Positions 43,012 to 53,056 of a DNA stretch of 64,000 nt are shown here, in pieces (position 1 is the first letter of the stretch; every line of letters begins with the position of its first letter). The DNA lies in the NCBI RefSeq assembly GCF_050947875.1, contig NC_134569.1, positions 189,282,067 through 189,346,066 of the forward strand, in the 5' to 3' direction. Position numbers and translations under genes: made by a program. Source of the stretch: Dermacentor variabilis. Its lineage: Eukaryota; Arthropoda; Arachnida; Ixodida; Ixodidae. The notes beneath the pieces were generated by a model. That model was not told the origin of the DNA and made no database searches. It was given only the letters and a program-made list of their open reading frames with translations.

Positions 43012-43205
43012 ACTACGCTACGGAATCCCGGCCGCGGGGAGCGCATTTCGATGAGCGCAAAATGCAGAAAAAGCCTGAGTCCCGTGCGTTGCGGCAAGTC
43101 AAACATCCCCTGGTGGTGAACGTCAATCTGCATCCCCCCCCCCCCCACGGCGTGCCTCATAAGCTTTTGGCATGTAAAACCCCAGAATTCAATTCGGAAT
43201 AAATT
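43012..43205 (+). mobile_element. Ruka-type SINE, decayed and 5'-truncated
   Basis: GGAATCCCGGCCGCGGGGAG, GCATTTCGATGAGCGCAAAATGC, and GGCGTGCCTCATAAGC...GGCATGTAAAACCCC match the body and 3' end of the SINE at 30,414-30,650. The box A region is missing. A 14-16 base C run at about 43,131-43,146 is a local expansion. Confidence 0.7.
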
Positions 43206-43239
43206 TTTTATTACTTCTCTAAAAGGATTCCTAGTTATT

Positions 43240-45225
43240 AAATTCAACAATGCGGCTTAGAGGTTCTTTCCAAGCTGCTATTGCCCGAGGTAATGCATAC
43301 TTATTAAATCAGTTTGTGCGGCATCAGACACGTGTGAAACTACGTGTGTTATACAAGCGGCGAGATGTGCGAAAGTGGTAATGAATGTAGTGGCATGTTG
43401 ACTGTGAGTGATTTTTTGCACTAAGCGAAGCAGGGCTATCGTCGTTATTATTGCAAGAGATATAGTTTCGAGAGTAATAGTGACTTCTTTATAGCAGTGT
43501 CGCTAGAACGCCTATTCTAGTCTTTCTCGATGAAACGTGCCCCACGCTTCTGAACAAAGTCGACAGAATTGATTAAGTATTCCTCATGTGGCGACCAGAT
43601 GGCGCGCGCGAATTCGAACTGTGGACGAACAAAGGATCTTGATGAGAGAAAACGAGACATCCATCCAATTAATTGCTTCTGTCCGCCTCGCGGGTTTCCG
43701 CGGAATTATTACGTCGAACAGAGGATCTGTACGCTATTTCACGAGTGGCTGAGGGAGTTTCACGTAAGTTTCAGTTTAGGTAACCAAGTGCGCTAGATGC
43801 TTCTGCTGTAACATGTTTTATATGCGTTTTCTTTTATAAGTTTGTTGTAATATGGATACAAATATATTTGTAAAAAGGCGGTGACAGTGAGGTAACTGTA
43901 ATTAAGCGAAGCGAGTAAGTGTAAATAAACAGCGTTCGTTTGCTTTTCGCTGATGGTCATAAGTTTGCCTTTTTCTCTTTTTAATGGCATTTGTTATAGC
44001 GCGCACAAGTTTGTCACTTCATCTGGACCTTTGTGAAGAGCGAAGTGGTCGTCGGGTGTCTTAATTTTGCGATAAATTACGTAATCGTCGACAAACAATC
44101 TAATTGTTGATGTAATGTCGGACGGGAAATCATTGATGTAGATCAAAAACAACAGCGGATCAAGCACGCTAACTTGAGGAATACCAGATGTCCCATCGGC
44201 CAAGGAAGATGAATGATTGTGAGCAAACATAAAACCATTTGCAGAATGGGGGAAAGTTCTTGATTCACGATAAAGTAAGGCTGCCTAAATGTAATTATGA
44301 TAGTTTGGCTATCAATCTAGAGGGGGCAACGCGATCAAAGGCTTTGGAAAAGCGAATGCAGATGTTATCAATCTCGACTCAATTGTCTATATATGTAAGT
44401 GAATAATAGTTCATTAGTGAATTCGATAAGTTGAGTCTCACAGAAAAGTTGCTTCCTAAAACCTTGTTGCTTTGGATAGGAAAAACTGTTAGCTTCTAAT
44501 ATTGTGCTGCAGCTAGAGCCTAAGTCATGGCTTGCAGGTAAATAGTGCAAAACCATGGTATCACAGCACGGTACGCTTATTAAAAATATCAAAAGAAGCG
44601 CCGTTCAGAACTCCTAAGCGGTAAGGAACACCAGTGCCATGGTTAGAACATAAAACTAGTCCGAAAAAGGATATTGCACCAACATTCGAAGCGCTAAGCA
44701 CAAATTCTTTTCACATGACCTGCAATTCGTGATAAAGATAAGCCAAAAAAATTCTGGACAGTGATTTTCCCTCAAAATCACCCAGACCGAATCTCATTCC
44801 AAGACCATACCGAAGCGCTAATTCCAGAAGAACCTTCAGTTGTTTTTAACATTTTTTTTACTTCGATGGTAACACGCGAAGATTACTGTACCATTCCTAC
44901 AACTACAGACGAAAACTACAGGTATATGGCGCCAATAAGGATTGATGCCTCCGGCATATCATCTACAATTAGGAACGTAAAGGTCTCTACCTCAGCCGGT
45001 GTTGACGGTATTAGTAATACAATTTTAAAGCTTACAGTCACATATTCAGCCCTCATCCTTTCACGTGCTTTTGAGCACTCCTTACGAATAGGGGAACTAC
45101 CTGCAAAATCAGGAAGGACATTCCGATCGGCAAGTCTGGCGATAAGAAAAAGAGAAGTAATTACCGATCCATATCATTAACAAGTATTCCATGTAAAGCA
45201 TTTGCACCATTCCATAAATGCCCTT
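43240..45225. mobile_element. CR1/Jockey-group LINE with inverted 5' half
   Basis: Minus strand, 44,592 down to about 43,250: RT from ISVPCC and QQGFRKQLFCETQL through GIPQVSVLDPLLFLIYINDF and LFVDDYVIY (the YxDD box altered to FVDD) to the thumb FVRPQFEFARAIWSPHEEYL and VQKRGARFIEKD. Plus strand, about 44,625 to 45,225: the preceding part of the same protein, KKFWTVIFPQNH, GVDGISNTILKL, and, after a frameshift near 45,120, GKSGDKKKRSNYRSISLTSI then PCKAFA. The two halves meet in element coordinates at the S(I/V)PC motif, with the 5' half inverted and upstream of the 3' half. Many lesions are present. Confidence 0.7.
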
Positions 45226-45659
45226 GGTTATTCATACTTTGTTATACACTCTAAAAGCTAGGGAAGGTATCGCAGGAGTGAAGGGCCCGATTTACAGTTC
45301 AAAGCGTTGTTTTACGCTCGAATAATGTCGAGTGTAGTGAAATACATTGTTCAATCCGACAGCAAGGAGAGAGTGAAATGTGCTTTTCACTCTGCCCTTC
45401 TGAAAAAGAGTGGAATGCCCATCGTACTCTTGTGGCTATAGAGAACAAAATGTAGCGTAAGCTTCAGCTTCAGCTGTAGGAGGCTGGTCCCGAACATGGC
45501 GATGTATCACTCACGCACGCCGATTAACGAAAACACGGTTTTGCTTCTAAGAGAAGAGGCAGCCACAGTTCAAAGGAACGCGGAGCCAGCGCGCTACTTT
45601 TTCACTCGGAGTTGACCGCCCGCGCGCGCACACGTCGTGGAACAGCACAGCACCGGAAA
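45226..45659. other. unassigned sequence
   Basis: No recognisable feature. It ends at the left TSD of the hAT-like element. Confidence 0.4.
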
Positions 45660-46299
45660 AAGGTGATCAGGGTTGCCAGATTGGTGCTATAATAGCTAAC
45701 TTTGGCAACCTTTTATGCGGGTTGGCGTCGAAAATTGCTAGTTGCTACTTCGCTATATTTGGGCTATTTTTTTTATAGACTTCCGAGTGCCGATGACCAC
45801 GTCAACACTGACATAATTCGGGAACATTGGTTCACGAAAACCCAAAGCTCATTGCTCCTACAACGATGTGCATGCAATCTCGAAGGTTGTCTTTTTAGGA
45901 AATCTCGGCGCTGGGAGGATAGTGTTAAATCATGGCTGCCATGTTTATATGTAATTCCAGCGCTAAACTATCTTCATTTTGTTTTGAATTCAGCGCCATC
46001 TGCTGCCGCTTCACGCGCGATTCAGTAAGAAAACCGGTGGGGCTGACAGCTGTCGAGTAAGTGTTCCGTGCCGGCTGCTATACAGCAAACTGTTATGTGG
46101 ACTTGCACAACACCTCAAGTATACGTATGCCTATCGTGGCGTGTCATTTTCACGCGTGGTCCTTCAGTGTTTATTAAGGATTCCTCGAAGACTATTGCTC
46201 AGTTTCTCGCAAACCACCGCGTTAGTTATTTACCCAGTAACTTTACGAAAAGATCCGCGAGTCGCTTTATACGATAAACACGACGGTTTGATTCTTTAT

Positions 46300-46530
46300 G
46301 TGCAGTGCGCGTCACCTTTGTGTAGAACGCGGGAACGGCGGCCATTGGGGCGCCCAGGGGGCAGCCAGCGACGTCTAACGATAGTTGCTGGGCTCGAGAT
46401 AGAAGTGTCTGGCCACACAGCAGCCGACGCATCTAACCTGGGACCCAGCCACTACCCTTAGACGTCGCTGGCTGGCTGCGGCGTGCCCCGACGGTCGCCG
46501 TTCGCACGACAAGGGTGACGCGCACTGCAC
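46300..46530. repeat. foldback repeat with about 90-bp arms
   Basis: 46,300-46,392 and the reverse complement of 46,444-46,530 align over about 90 bases (both begin GTGCAGTGCGCGTCACC, both contain GCCAGCGACGTCTAA), with a 51-base spacer. The arms differ at several sites and by small gaps, so the foldback is old. It contains no gene. Confidence 0.8.
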
Positions 46531-46608
46531 ATGCTCAACGAAGCGCAGTACTCTCGACTGTCGACGAAAACGAAGTATCACCAAGCATCACCAATTTATG
46601 GGCTAGCA

Positions 46609-47232
46609 CATAGAGTTTCTCACAACATTACCTAGAGGGAAATCTGGCGCTGCTGCGCTGTGGTATTCATGGGAATGCCGGTATATTGTGGATTCGGATT
46701 GGCATCGTTCTCGTAATGACAGGACACCTTGAAGACGCGCTTGGCAAGTACCGTCCCGTGTGTCACAATGATTCATTTTCTACTAAAACAGCACGTAAAA
46801 AGCTGTTTTAGCTTCATTATTACGCGAAAACATGTTTTGCTTAACTATAAGAACTTTTTATTGTGTGTACGACTACATGTTACGTAAAAAGTATCAGCGG
46901 GCCGCTAAAGTTGGAGGACAGACGACAAGGTTCGCGCTCGCTTTGAAACAGTTGGTCCTCTGTTCATGCTTTTCTTCGCTTGGTCATGCATCGTGGGTGA
47001 GTAAAAATGTAATATGCGTGAATGGAAACATTTTATGAAGATTTTACTTTGAGAACGCGTTATTTATGTAGCCATATCCACGTTTTAGACGAAGCCTCTT
47101 ACAACACCAGCCAACACGAGCCTCGCAGGCACATATACCGTCATTCCCATGACGGCACGGTGCCACCTTAAGAAACTCCCATAGACGGTGGCGCCAGATT
47201 TCCCTCTAGGTGTTATAGTGAGAAACTCTATG
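46609..47232. mobile_element. 624-bp MITE with 8-bp TSD
   Basis: Exact flanking octamers GGCTAGCA (46,601-46,608 and 47,233-47,240) enclose inverted termini that start CATAGAGTTTCTCAC. Homology continues to CCTAGAGGGAAATCTGGCGC, and a second matching block CATGGGAATG.CGGTATAT lies farther in. The 8-bp TSD points to hAT, P or Merlin superfamilies. An internal 10-bp hairpin CTAAAACAGC/GCTGTTTTAG sits near 46,782-46,811. No coding capacity. Confidence 0.85.
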
Positions 47233-49567
47233 GGCTAGCATCAGGAATGCAAAAAACGGTGCCGGAAATCTAATGTTCCGCCTGCTCTCTGAGACTGGTC
47301 TTTACTTGCGCTGCCTGTTTCGAACGCAGCCGTCGAAAGCGTATTGTTCAGCCAGGTTTCGTTGACAGAGAATGATCTGAGAAACCGCATGTCGAATGAG
47401 ACACTGCGTCAAGTTTGGTCTGGGAGAGAGCGGGGACTGCTGTAAAGATATTCAGCCGGATGAACAGTCTGTCGCGTTTGAACTCTGCAGTTCTATAGTT
47501 ACAAGTGGCAGCAGGAGTTACCTCAAATTTTGCAAGCTTGTGTACTTAATCTATTTGCGCAAATCCCCAAGGTTAAAAGTATCAAGTGGGACTCTACGCA
47601 ATGTTTTCTTTTTCATTCTTTGTTTTAGTCAAGCACCTTTGTGTTATGTGAAAGTTGCGATTGTTTCATGGTACTATTTGAACGTTGCGTTTTATTACAA
47701 TGGAATGGTGTGTAAATATATGATAAGGATGTTCGTCCACATTGAAGATGGAAAGGCACTTGTTCACCACAGGTCAGCAAGTAATTGAGTGCCTTGCCTA
47801 CGTCAGGATGATAACTCGTCAATTTTCATACCGTACTCCTGCTACAACTGTTTTCTTTAAACTATGTGCGTACGAGTGATCGCGATTATGGCTTATTTTT
47901 TATATGGACATACTTTATGACCATTGTAATTCCACTTTGTTCATCGTACTATTTATTAGATTGCACTTTTTTCACGCGCATTTTCAAGCTGTGATAAAAA
48001 AATAAATGCCTTCGATATGCATACTATGTCTTTGTGGTACTGTTACGTCCATATTTTATTTGTTGTCCACATCTCAGTGGTAGTTGGGCAAAGAGTTCTT
48101 GCCACTTTGCAAAGGTATATGTATATATATAGTGTTTTGCTGACTTCCTATTCTGATGTATAGTGCTTGAAATTGTTAGAGAAAAGGGTTGAAGCTGTAT
48201 TTCGTGACAGCCGTGCGCGACTCATAAAATAGATCTTGTGTATTCCTTAGTGGAATTAAATTACTTGTGTTTTTTTTAACATCGCACTCAAAGTAAGGCA
48301 CACAGCCACTACTCGGAAACTTGGCAACACACGCAATCTTTGCATTCGCAGAAACTTACGTACACGTTTCTGTCTTGCACGAATTTTGCCAGGGAATTTT
48401 TGTTTTCATATTGCGCGTTCAACTATTTTCGATACTAATATCGCTTGCATTATTGCCAGCGCCGTAATCCACGTGGCACTTGAAACTATAAACTTTAATT
48501 CGCCTCCTCTGTCATGGGTCAGCAGGTCGCTCCGTTTGCTCCCATTCAAAGACAAATTGCAGTCACAACTTCCGCTTCTTCGCACGAACAAGCAAAATGT
48601 GATATTTCAAGTTTTCTCCAGTGTCCAGTGTGCCTCCAAGCAGCACCATTTGCTAACCCAGTGTCAAGCTGCTTATGAGTGAATATAGAGAGCGAGAGAG
48701 AGAGAGAGCTGGAGAGAAAATAACATGCTTATTTTATAAATCAAGCCTATAGCAAAGGCGTTCTCATTCTGATGCCTTGAGTTCAGGCTTGAGTTCAATC
48801 GTGAGCAGCCGAAGCTGACGAGGTTGGAGCTGACAATATTTTGCCCGACTCTTATGGAAAAATGCCTTGGGTACAGCGAGACGTGAAGTAAAGTTAGCTC
48901 AGAACGTCGCTCAGCAAATACCGATAACGTCATGACTAAATCAGAAAAGAAATATCCTTCAGTTCGTTGTAACAGTAAGTAGTGTCCAAATCCACGTCGT
49001 AGTGACAGCTCTCACTAGAGTGCTTTACACAGATCTTGGGGCCAGTGTTGGGCTAGCTGCATGCGGCGGAATAAATTTTAGAGTAGTGGAAATACGCGGT
49101 GAAATTTGGACACCATAATAAACCATATTTAAGACAATTGCAGAACATTATCAAACGTTTTGGCTATGTTTTTGGCTACTCTTCGCTCACAAAAAATTGG
49201 CGTCTGGCTATTTTTGGGCTACATTTTGAGATCATTTGGCTATATTTTCTTGGGACTATCTGGCAACCCTGAGGGTGATCCATCCAGCAAGCAGCAATGA
49301 AAGCCATGCAATGGAGATCGTGTGTCAGCCACCTCGCGTCGCCGCGAAAACACGACAATCGTTCGTCATTCGTTGGAGACACCAACAAATCATCAACGGT
49401 AAGGGAATTCTAACTTAGGTGCGCATTCTGCGTATATGACATGCTATCGCCAGGAAGTAGTCGTGGCGCTTAGCCGACGCGATTGACAACCGACCGGGCA
49501 AGCGAGTTGTGTCTCTAGATGTCAATCGAAAAAAAAATGGCCAGGCTTAGCTTGGTTAAGCCAAGAA

Positions 49568-49835
49568 TGGGTTGCATATTGCACGGTCAGGTGGTAGCTG
49601 CGGCCGCGCGCGACCGCGCGAGTTGGGGCCCAGCTTTTCCTCCGTGACGTCACGCGCCGGCGCAGCGCCCCTAGCGGGAGGAGCGGGAGTCAGGTGGTGG
49701 CTGCGACCGCGCGAGTTGGGGCCCAGCTTTTGCTCTGGCTGTCGTGACGTCACGTCACGTAGTTGCGCTAAAGGTCAATGGTGGCTGCCCGGCCGCGCCC
49801 AAGGGCTGAACTGAGTGATTGCAATATGCAACGCA
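49568..49835. mobile_element. 268-bp MITE-like repeat with internal CRE-containing duplication
   Basis: Terminal inverted repeats TGGGTTGCATATTGCA and TGCAATATGCAACGCA match at 15 of 16. The GC-rich interior holds two related units, each with GAGTTGGGGCCCAGCTTTT followed by GTGACGTCACG. TGACGTCA is the palindromic CREB/ATF consensus and occurs twice. No obvious TSD. Confidence 0.65.
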
Positions 49836-51389
49836 TAAAAGCTAGTCGTCGCGATAAGTGCATGCCATTTTATCAATTGCCGCTATCCATGTTTTATGCT
49901 GAATATAGTATAAACCCCATATAAACGATCTTGCCCACGACAGCGAGAAGCGATGCGATGGAGATGGCTGTCGCGTTCGCTTCGTCGCCTACATGTCGTA
50001 CTCCATGCGAGCGACGATCTATTTATTTAGCGACGTCTCGTCGGTGTTGCCGGTATGAGAGATCCAAATTCGCGTCGAAACCAGCGTGAGGCGTGATTTA
50101 GTAATTTAAGTTGATGTATTTCACTGTGAAAAGCACCATAAAATATTTCTGAAGGTCTTGCGGTAGGTTCTTATTCTTGCACTTATAAAAAATTCAATCG
50201 TTTGCTCGTTCCGTGCGACAATTGGTAGTATTCGAATGATGTACTATCGCGCTCAATATTAGTTGCAACGTCCGAGCACCGACCGGAGGAACTCGCTCCT
50301 AGGCTTGCATTGTGAAAACACTCACTAGGAAGTGTGGGAGAAAGTGGTATTCCGGGAAGCGACCGTGCCCCCATCAGGAAAAAAGCTTGCAATCTGTAAC
50401 TCCAGGGTATTATATACGACAGTGACACCGCATTGGGCCGCATTGTAAACGTCAATTTGACATTTCCTAACATTGTATTGGGACACCGTTTCAGAGATAT
50501 TCCGACATAACTTGTGATGCGACGAAGTGCCAGAATCATAGTAATGAGCGGCCATAGGCCATGGCGGCCGAAAGGCGCATGCATCGCCATAATTTTCCCG
50601 TCGTTTGAGGCAACAAAAATATTTATCTTTCCTATTTCGTGCTTATCGAGTTTGCTTCGCTCTCGCGCGGGGTTGATATTTTGTGCGGTGTCTGTTTTTT
50701 ACGGCATTTAATTTTCCCTAGTCGGATGACAATTATGACGAGTATGTATATCTATGAACCTTTATCACTATATTTTTGTATTGGCTCTTCATACTGTAAT
50801 GACGTGTGGCGTTCTGGGTATGTAATAAATAAATAAATAAATATACAAATAGATAAATAATTACATAAATGAATAAATAAACAGGCTTATAGCAAAGTGC
50901 AAGTGACCTCCATAATCCTTCGTTATAAAGGTCACTTCGTTGAAAAGCATGGAAAGCTTACTGCGCACAATAGATCAGGCTGAGTAACTTCAAGAGAAGA
51001 GCCCTTTATTTAACGTGAATTCTATGAATAATTATGGAAATAAGTCTTTTTTCTTTTGCGCACACTTCGTCAGACAGAATGTGAAACCGCATCCAGACTT
51101 CTTTATTGCACCGAAGTTAACAGCAAGCTCGCGGCGAAGTGTTGCAGCTGCGCGAGGTAAAGCTGAGATTGTCGAACGTCACTGTCCCCACCTTGTTGAT
51201 AAAATTCTCGGTTTATTTGCGGCATCTTCATCGCTGTTGGTTCATTGCCACTCGCGTTCGTTGACACTCGCATCCTTTGCACACTAGAGTACTAGAATAC
51301 TTTGTCGTCATCCACTTCAACGTATTCGTCTGGTGTCGCACCCGCTGAATGCGTGTTGTGTTGCGTTGGGTTTAGTCGCGCATAAGCAA
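49836..51389. other. unassigned sequence
   Basis: No gene is recognised. It includes an (AAATA/AAAT)-rich stretch at about 50,823-50,880. Overlapping frames at 50,183-50,711 on both strands have no known domain. Confidence 0.4.
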
Positions 51390-52706
51390 CTCAGGCTATC
51401 ATCCACCAAGCCAGAGAAAGACAAAGTTTGAGAGATTCTTGCAGGAAACTGCCCGCCTGTTAAAGGGAAGACCACTGGTGAGAGTAGGTGACTTCAACGC
51501 AAACGATCCTAGTTGGCGATACCCGAAACAGGACGCTAAGGGCAGGAACATTCTGGAACAAACGGAAGAACTCGACATGACAATTATAAGGGATCCTGCA
51601 GTGCCCACTAAACAGGGCAACAGTGTGAGCATGGACACCAGCCCTGACCTCACGATAGTGAAGAATTGTGAAGATGCGCAATGGATAAAGACCCTAAATG
51701 ATTTAGGCAGCGACCATTACATCATCAGCACCACAATTCGGACTGCGAAAATCAAACGACACATAGGAATAGCCAAAATTACCGACTGGGTGAAATACCG
51801 CCGGATGCAGAGCCAACAAAGCACTACAATCGATGATTTAAGTAAATGGTGTGAAAGTTTAAGAACACAAAAGGATAAAGTCACAAAAGAAATAGCCGGC
51901 ACATGTGAGATACCTGAGATAGACCATCACTTACTGCATCTCTGGGAGGCACGCAGAGGACTAGCGAAAAGACTGAAGCGACAGACACAGAACCGGAAGC
52001 TAAAAGTACGCATTGCAGAAATCACCCGCAAAGCGGAAGAGTAGGCAACGCAACTAACTACGTCCAATTGCGAACGCTTCTGTGACTCCCTTAATGACAC
52101 ACTTAGTACCGCGAAAACTTGGCGCATACTAAGAGCAATTATGGAACCAACAAAAACCAATAACGAGGACTGTAAAGCGATGGAACGGCTAATCCATACG
52201 TACCCAGGGACGGAACAAGAACTCAAAGAAGAATTATATAACAAGTGCTTCGGAACAGATCCATCTCCCCCACCCTGTGCGACCAAATACGGGGGGCGCC
52301 TCACCCAGAACTCGATGAACCCCTCTCCATCGAAGAAGTTAGAGCTGCCATAGCGAAAATGACCCGAAACACAGCGGCAGGCAAAGACCGGATAACTAAT
52401 CCCTTGATTAGAAACCTAAGCAATGAGGCTTTACAGGCCTATACTACCTTTATAAATGAACATTGGCAACAGGGTACTATTCCAAGGGAGTGGAAGCACG
52501 CTCAAATAGTTTTAATTCCCAAGCCTGGCAAGAAATTAGCAATTAATAACCTTCGACCGATCTGCCTAACTTCCTGTCTGGGGAAACTATTTGAAAGAAC
52601 AGTCAACTCTAGATCAAAACTACTTGGAGGACAATGAAATCATTGCAGACACTATGTTTGGATTCAGACCCAAGCTCTCAACTCAAGACATCCTCATACA
52701 GCTGAA
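51390..52706 (+). mobile_element. LINE 'E', endonuclease-RT fragment of a separate family
   Basis: The plus strand encodes the back half of an endonuclease (RVGDFNANDPSWRYPKQDAK, SPDLTIV, LNDLGSDHYIISTTI), a basic linker, and the front of an RT (EEVRAAIAKMTRNTAAGKDR, EWKHAQIVLIPKPGKK, LRPICLTSCLGKLFER, and MFGFRPKLSTQDILIQLK). Stops or frameshifts occur at 52,042-52,044, near 52,255 and near 52,615. The RT is cut before its catalytic Asp by the 3' end of LINE C. The remainder should lie beyond the window if C was inserted into it. Confidence 0.75.
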
Positions 52707-53056
52707 GGATGATGATGTGTGGTGTTTTATGGCGCAAGGGCCAGGTTTGGCTAAAGAGCGCCATGACAAATGGTAATGATGACGATGTATTACGGATGGC
52801 GTGCACAATGAATTCCTCATGGTATATGTGACATGGCTGTAAAAGGGCCTAAAATCTGTAGCTGTAAATGGCGTAGAATATATAGTTGCTAAAATAATGA
52901 CGGTGACTAGGCAGTGATGTGGGCTATGGCAATGGGCTTTCGTTAAAACATTATGAAATAAAACATAACACTGACACCAGAGTTTCAAGCAAGCCCTTGA
53001 ATGCAGGGCTGTTAGTCACGTGCTAAAAATTGCCTGGCCAAATGATTTTCAGGATG

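Larger units (their letters stand above)
45668..49271. mobile_element. hAT-like non-autonomous DNA transposon, 3.6 kb
   Basis: Both ends carry the exact 14-base inverted repeat CAGGGTTGCCAGAT, and the CAGRG start is typical of hAT elements. Flanking octamers AAGGTGAT (45,660-45,667) and AGGGTGAT (49,272-49,279) match at 7 of 8, the right length for a hAT TSD. Just inside the right end, five GGCTA motifs lie within 90 bases (49,158-49,245), and GCTA motifs are also dense inside the left end, like hAT subterminal binding arrays. No transposase is recognised; frames of 60-130 codons inside have no known domain. It contains a foldback at 46,300-46,530 and a MITE at 46,609-47,232. Confidence 0.75.

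Noticed and set aside
50183..50711. Transposase-like gene in overlapping frames on both strands
   Set aside because: Repeated attempts to match DDE motifs failed; no catalytic pattern is visible.
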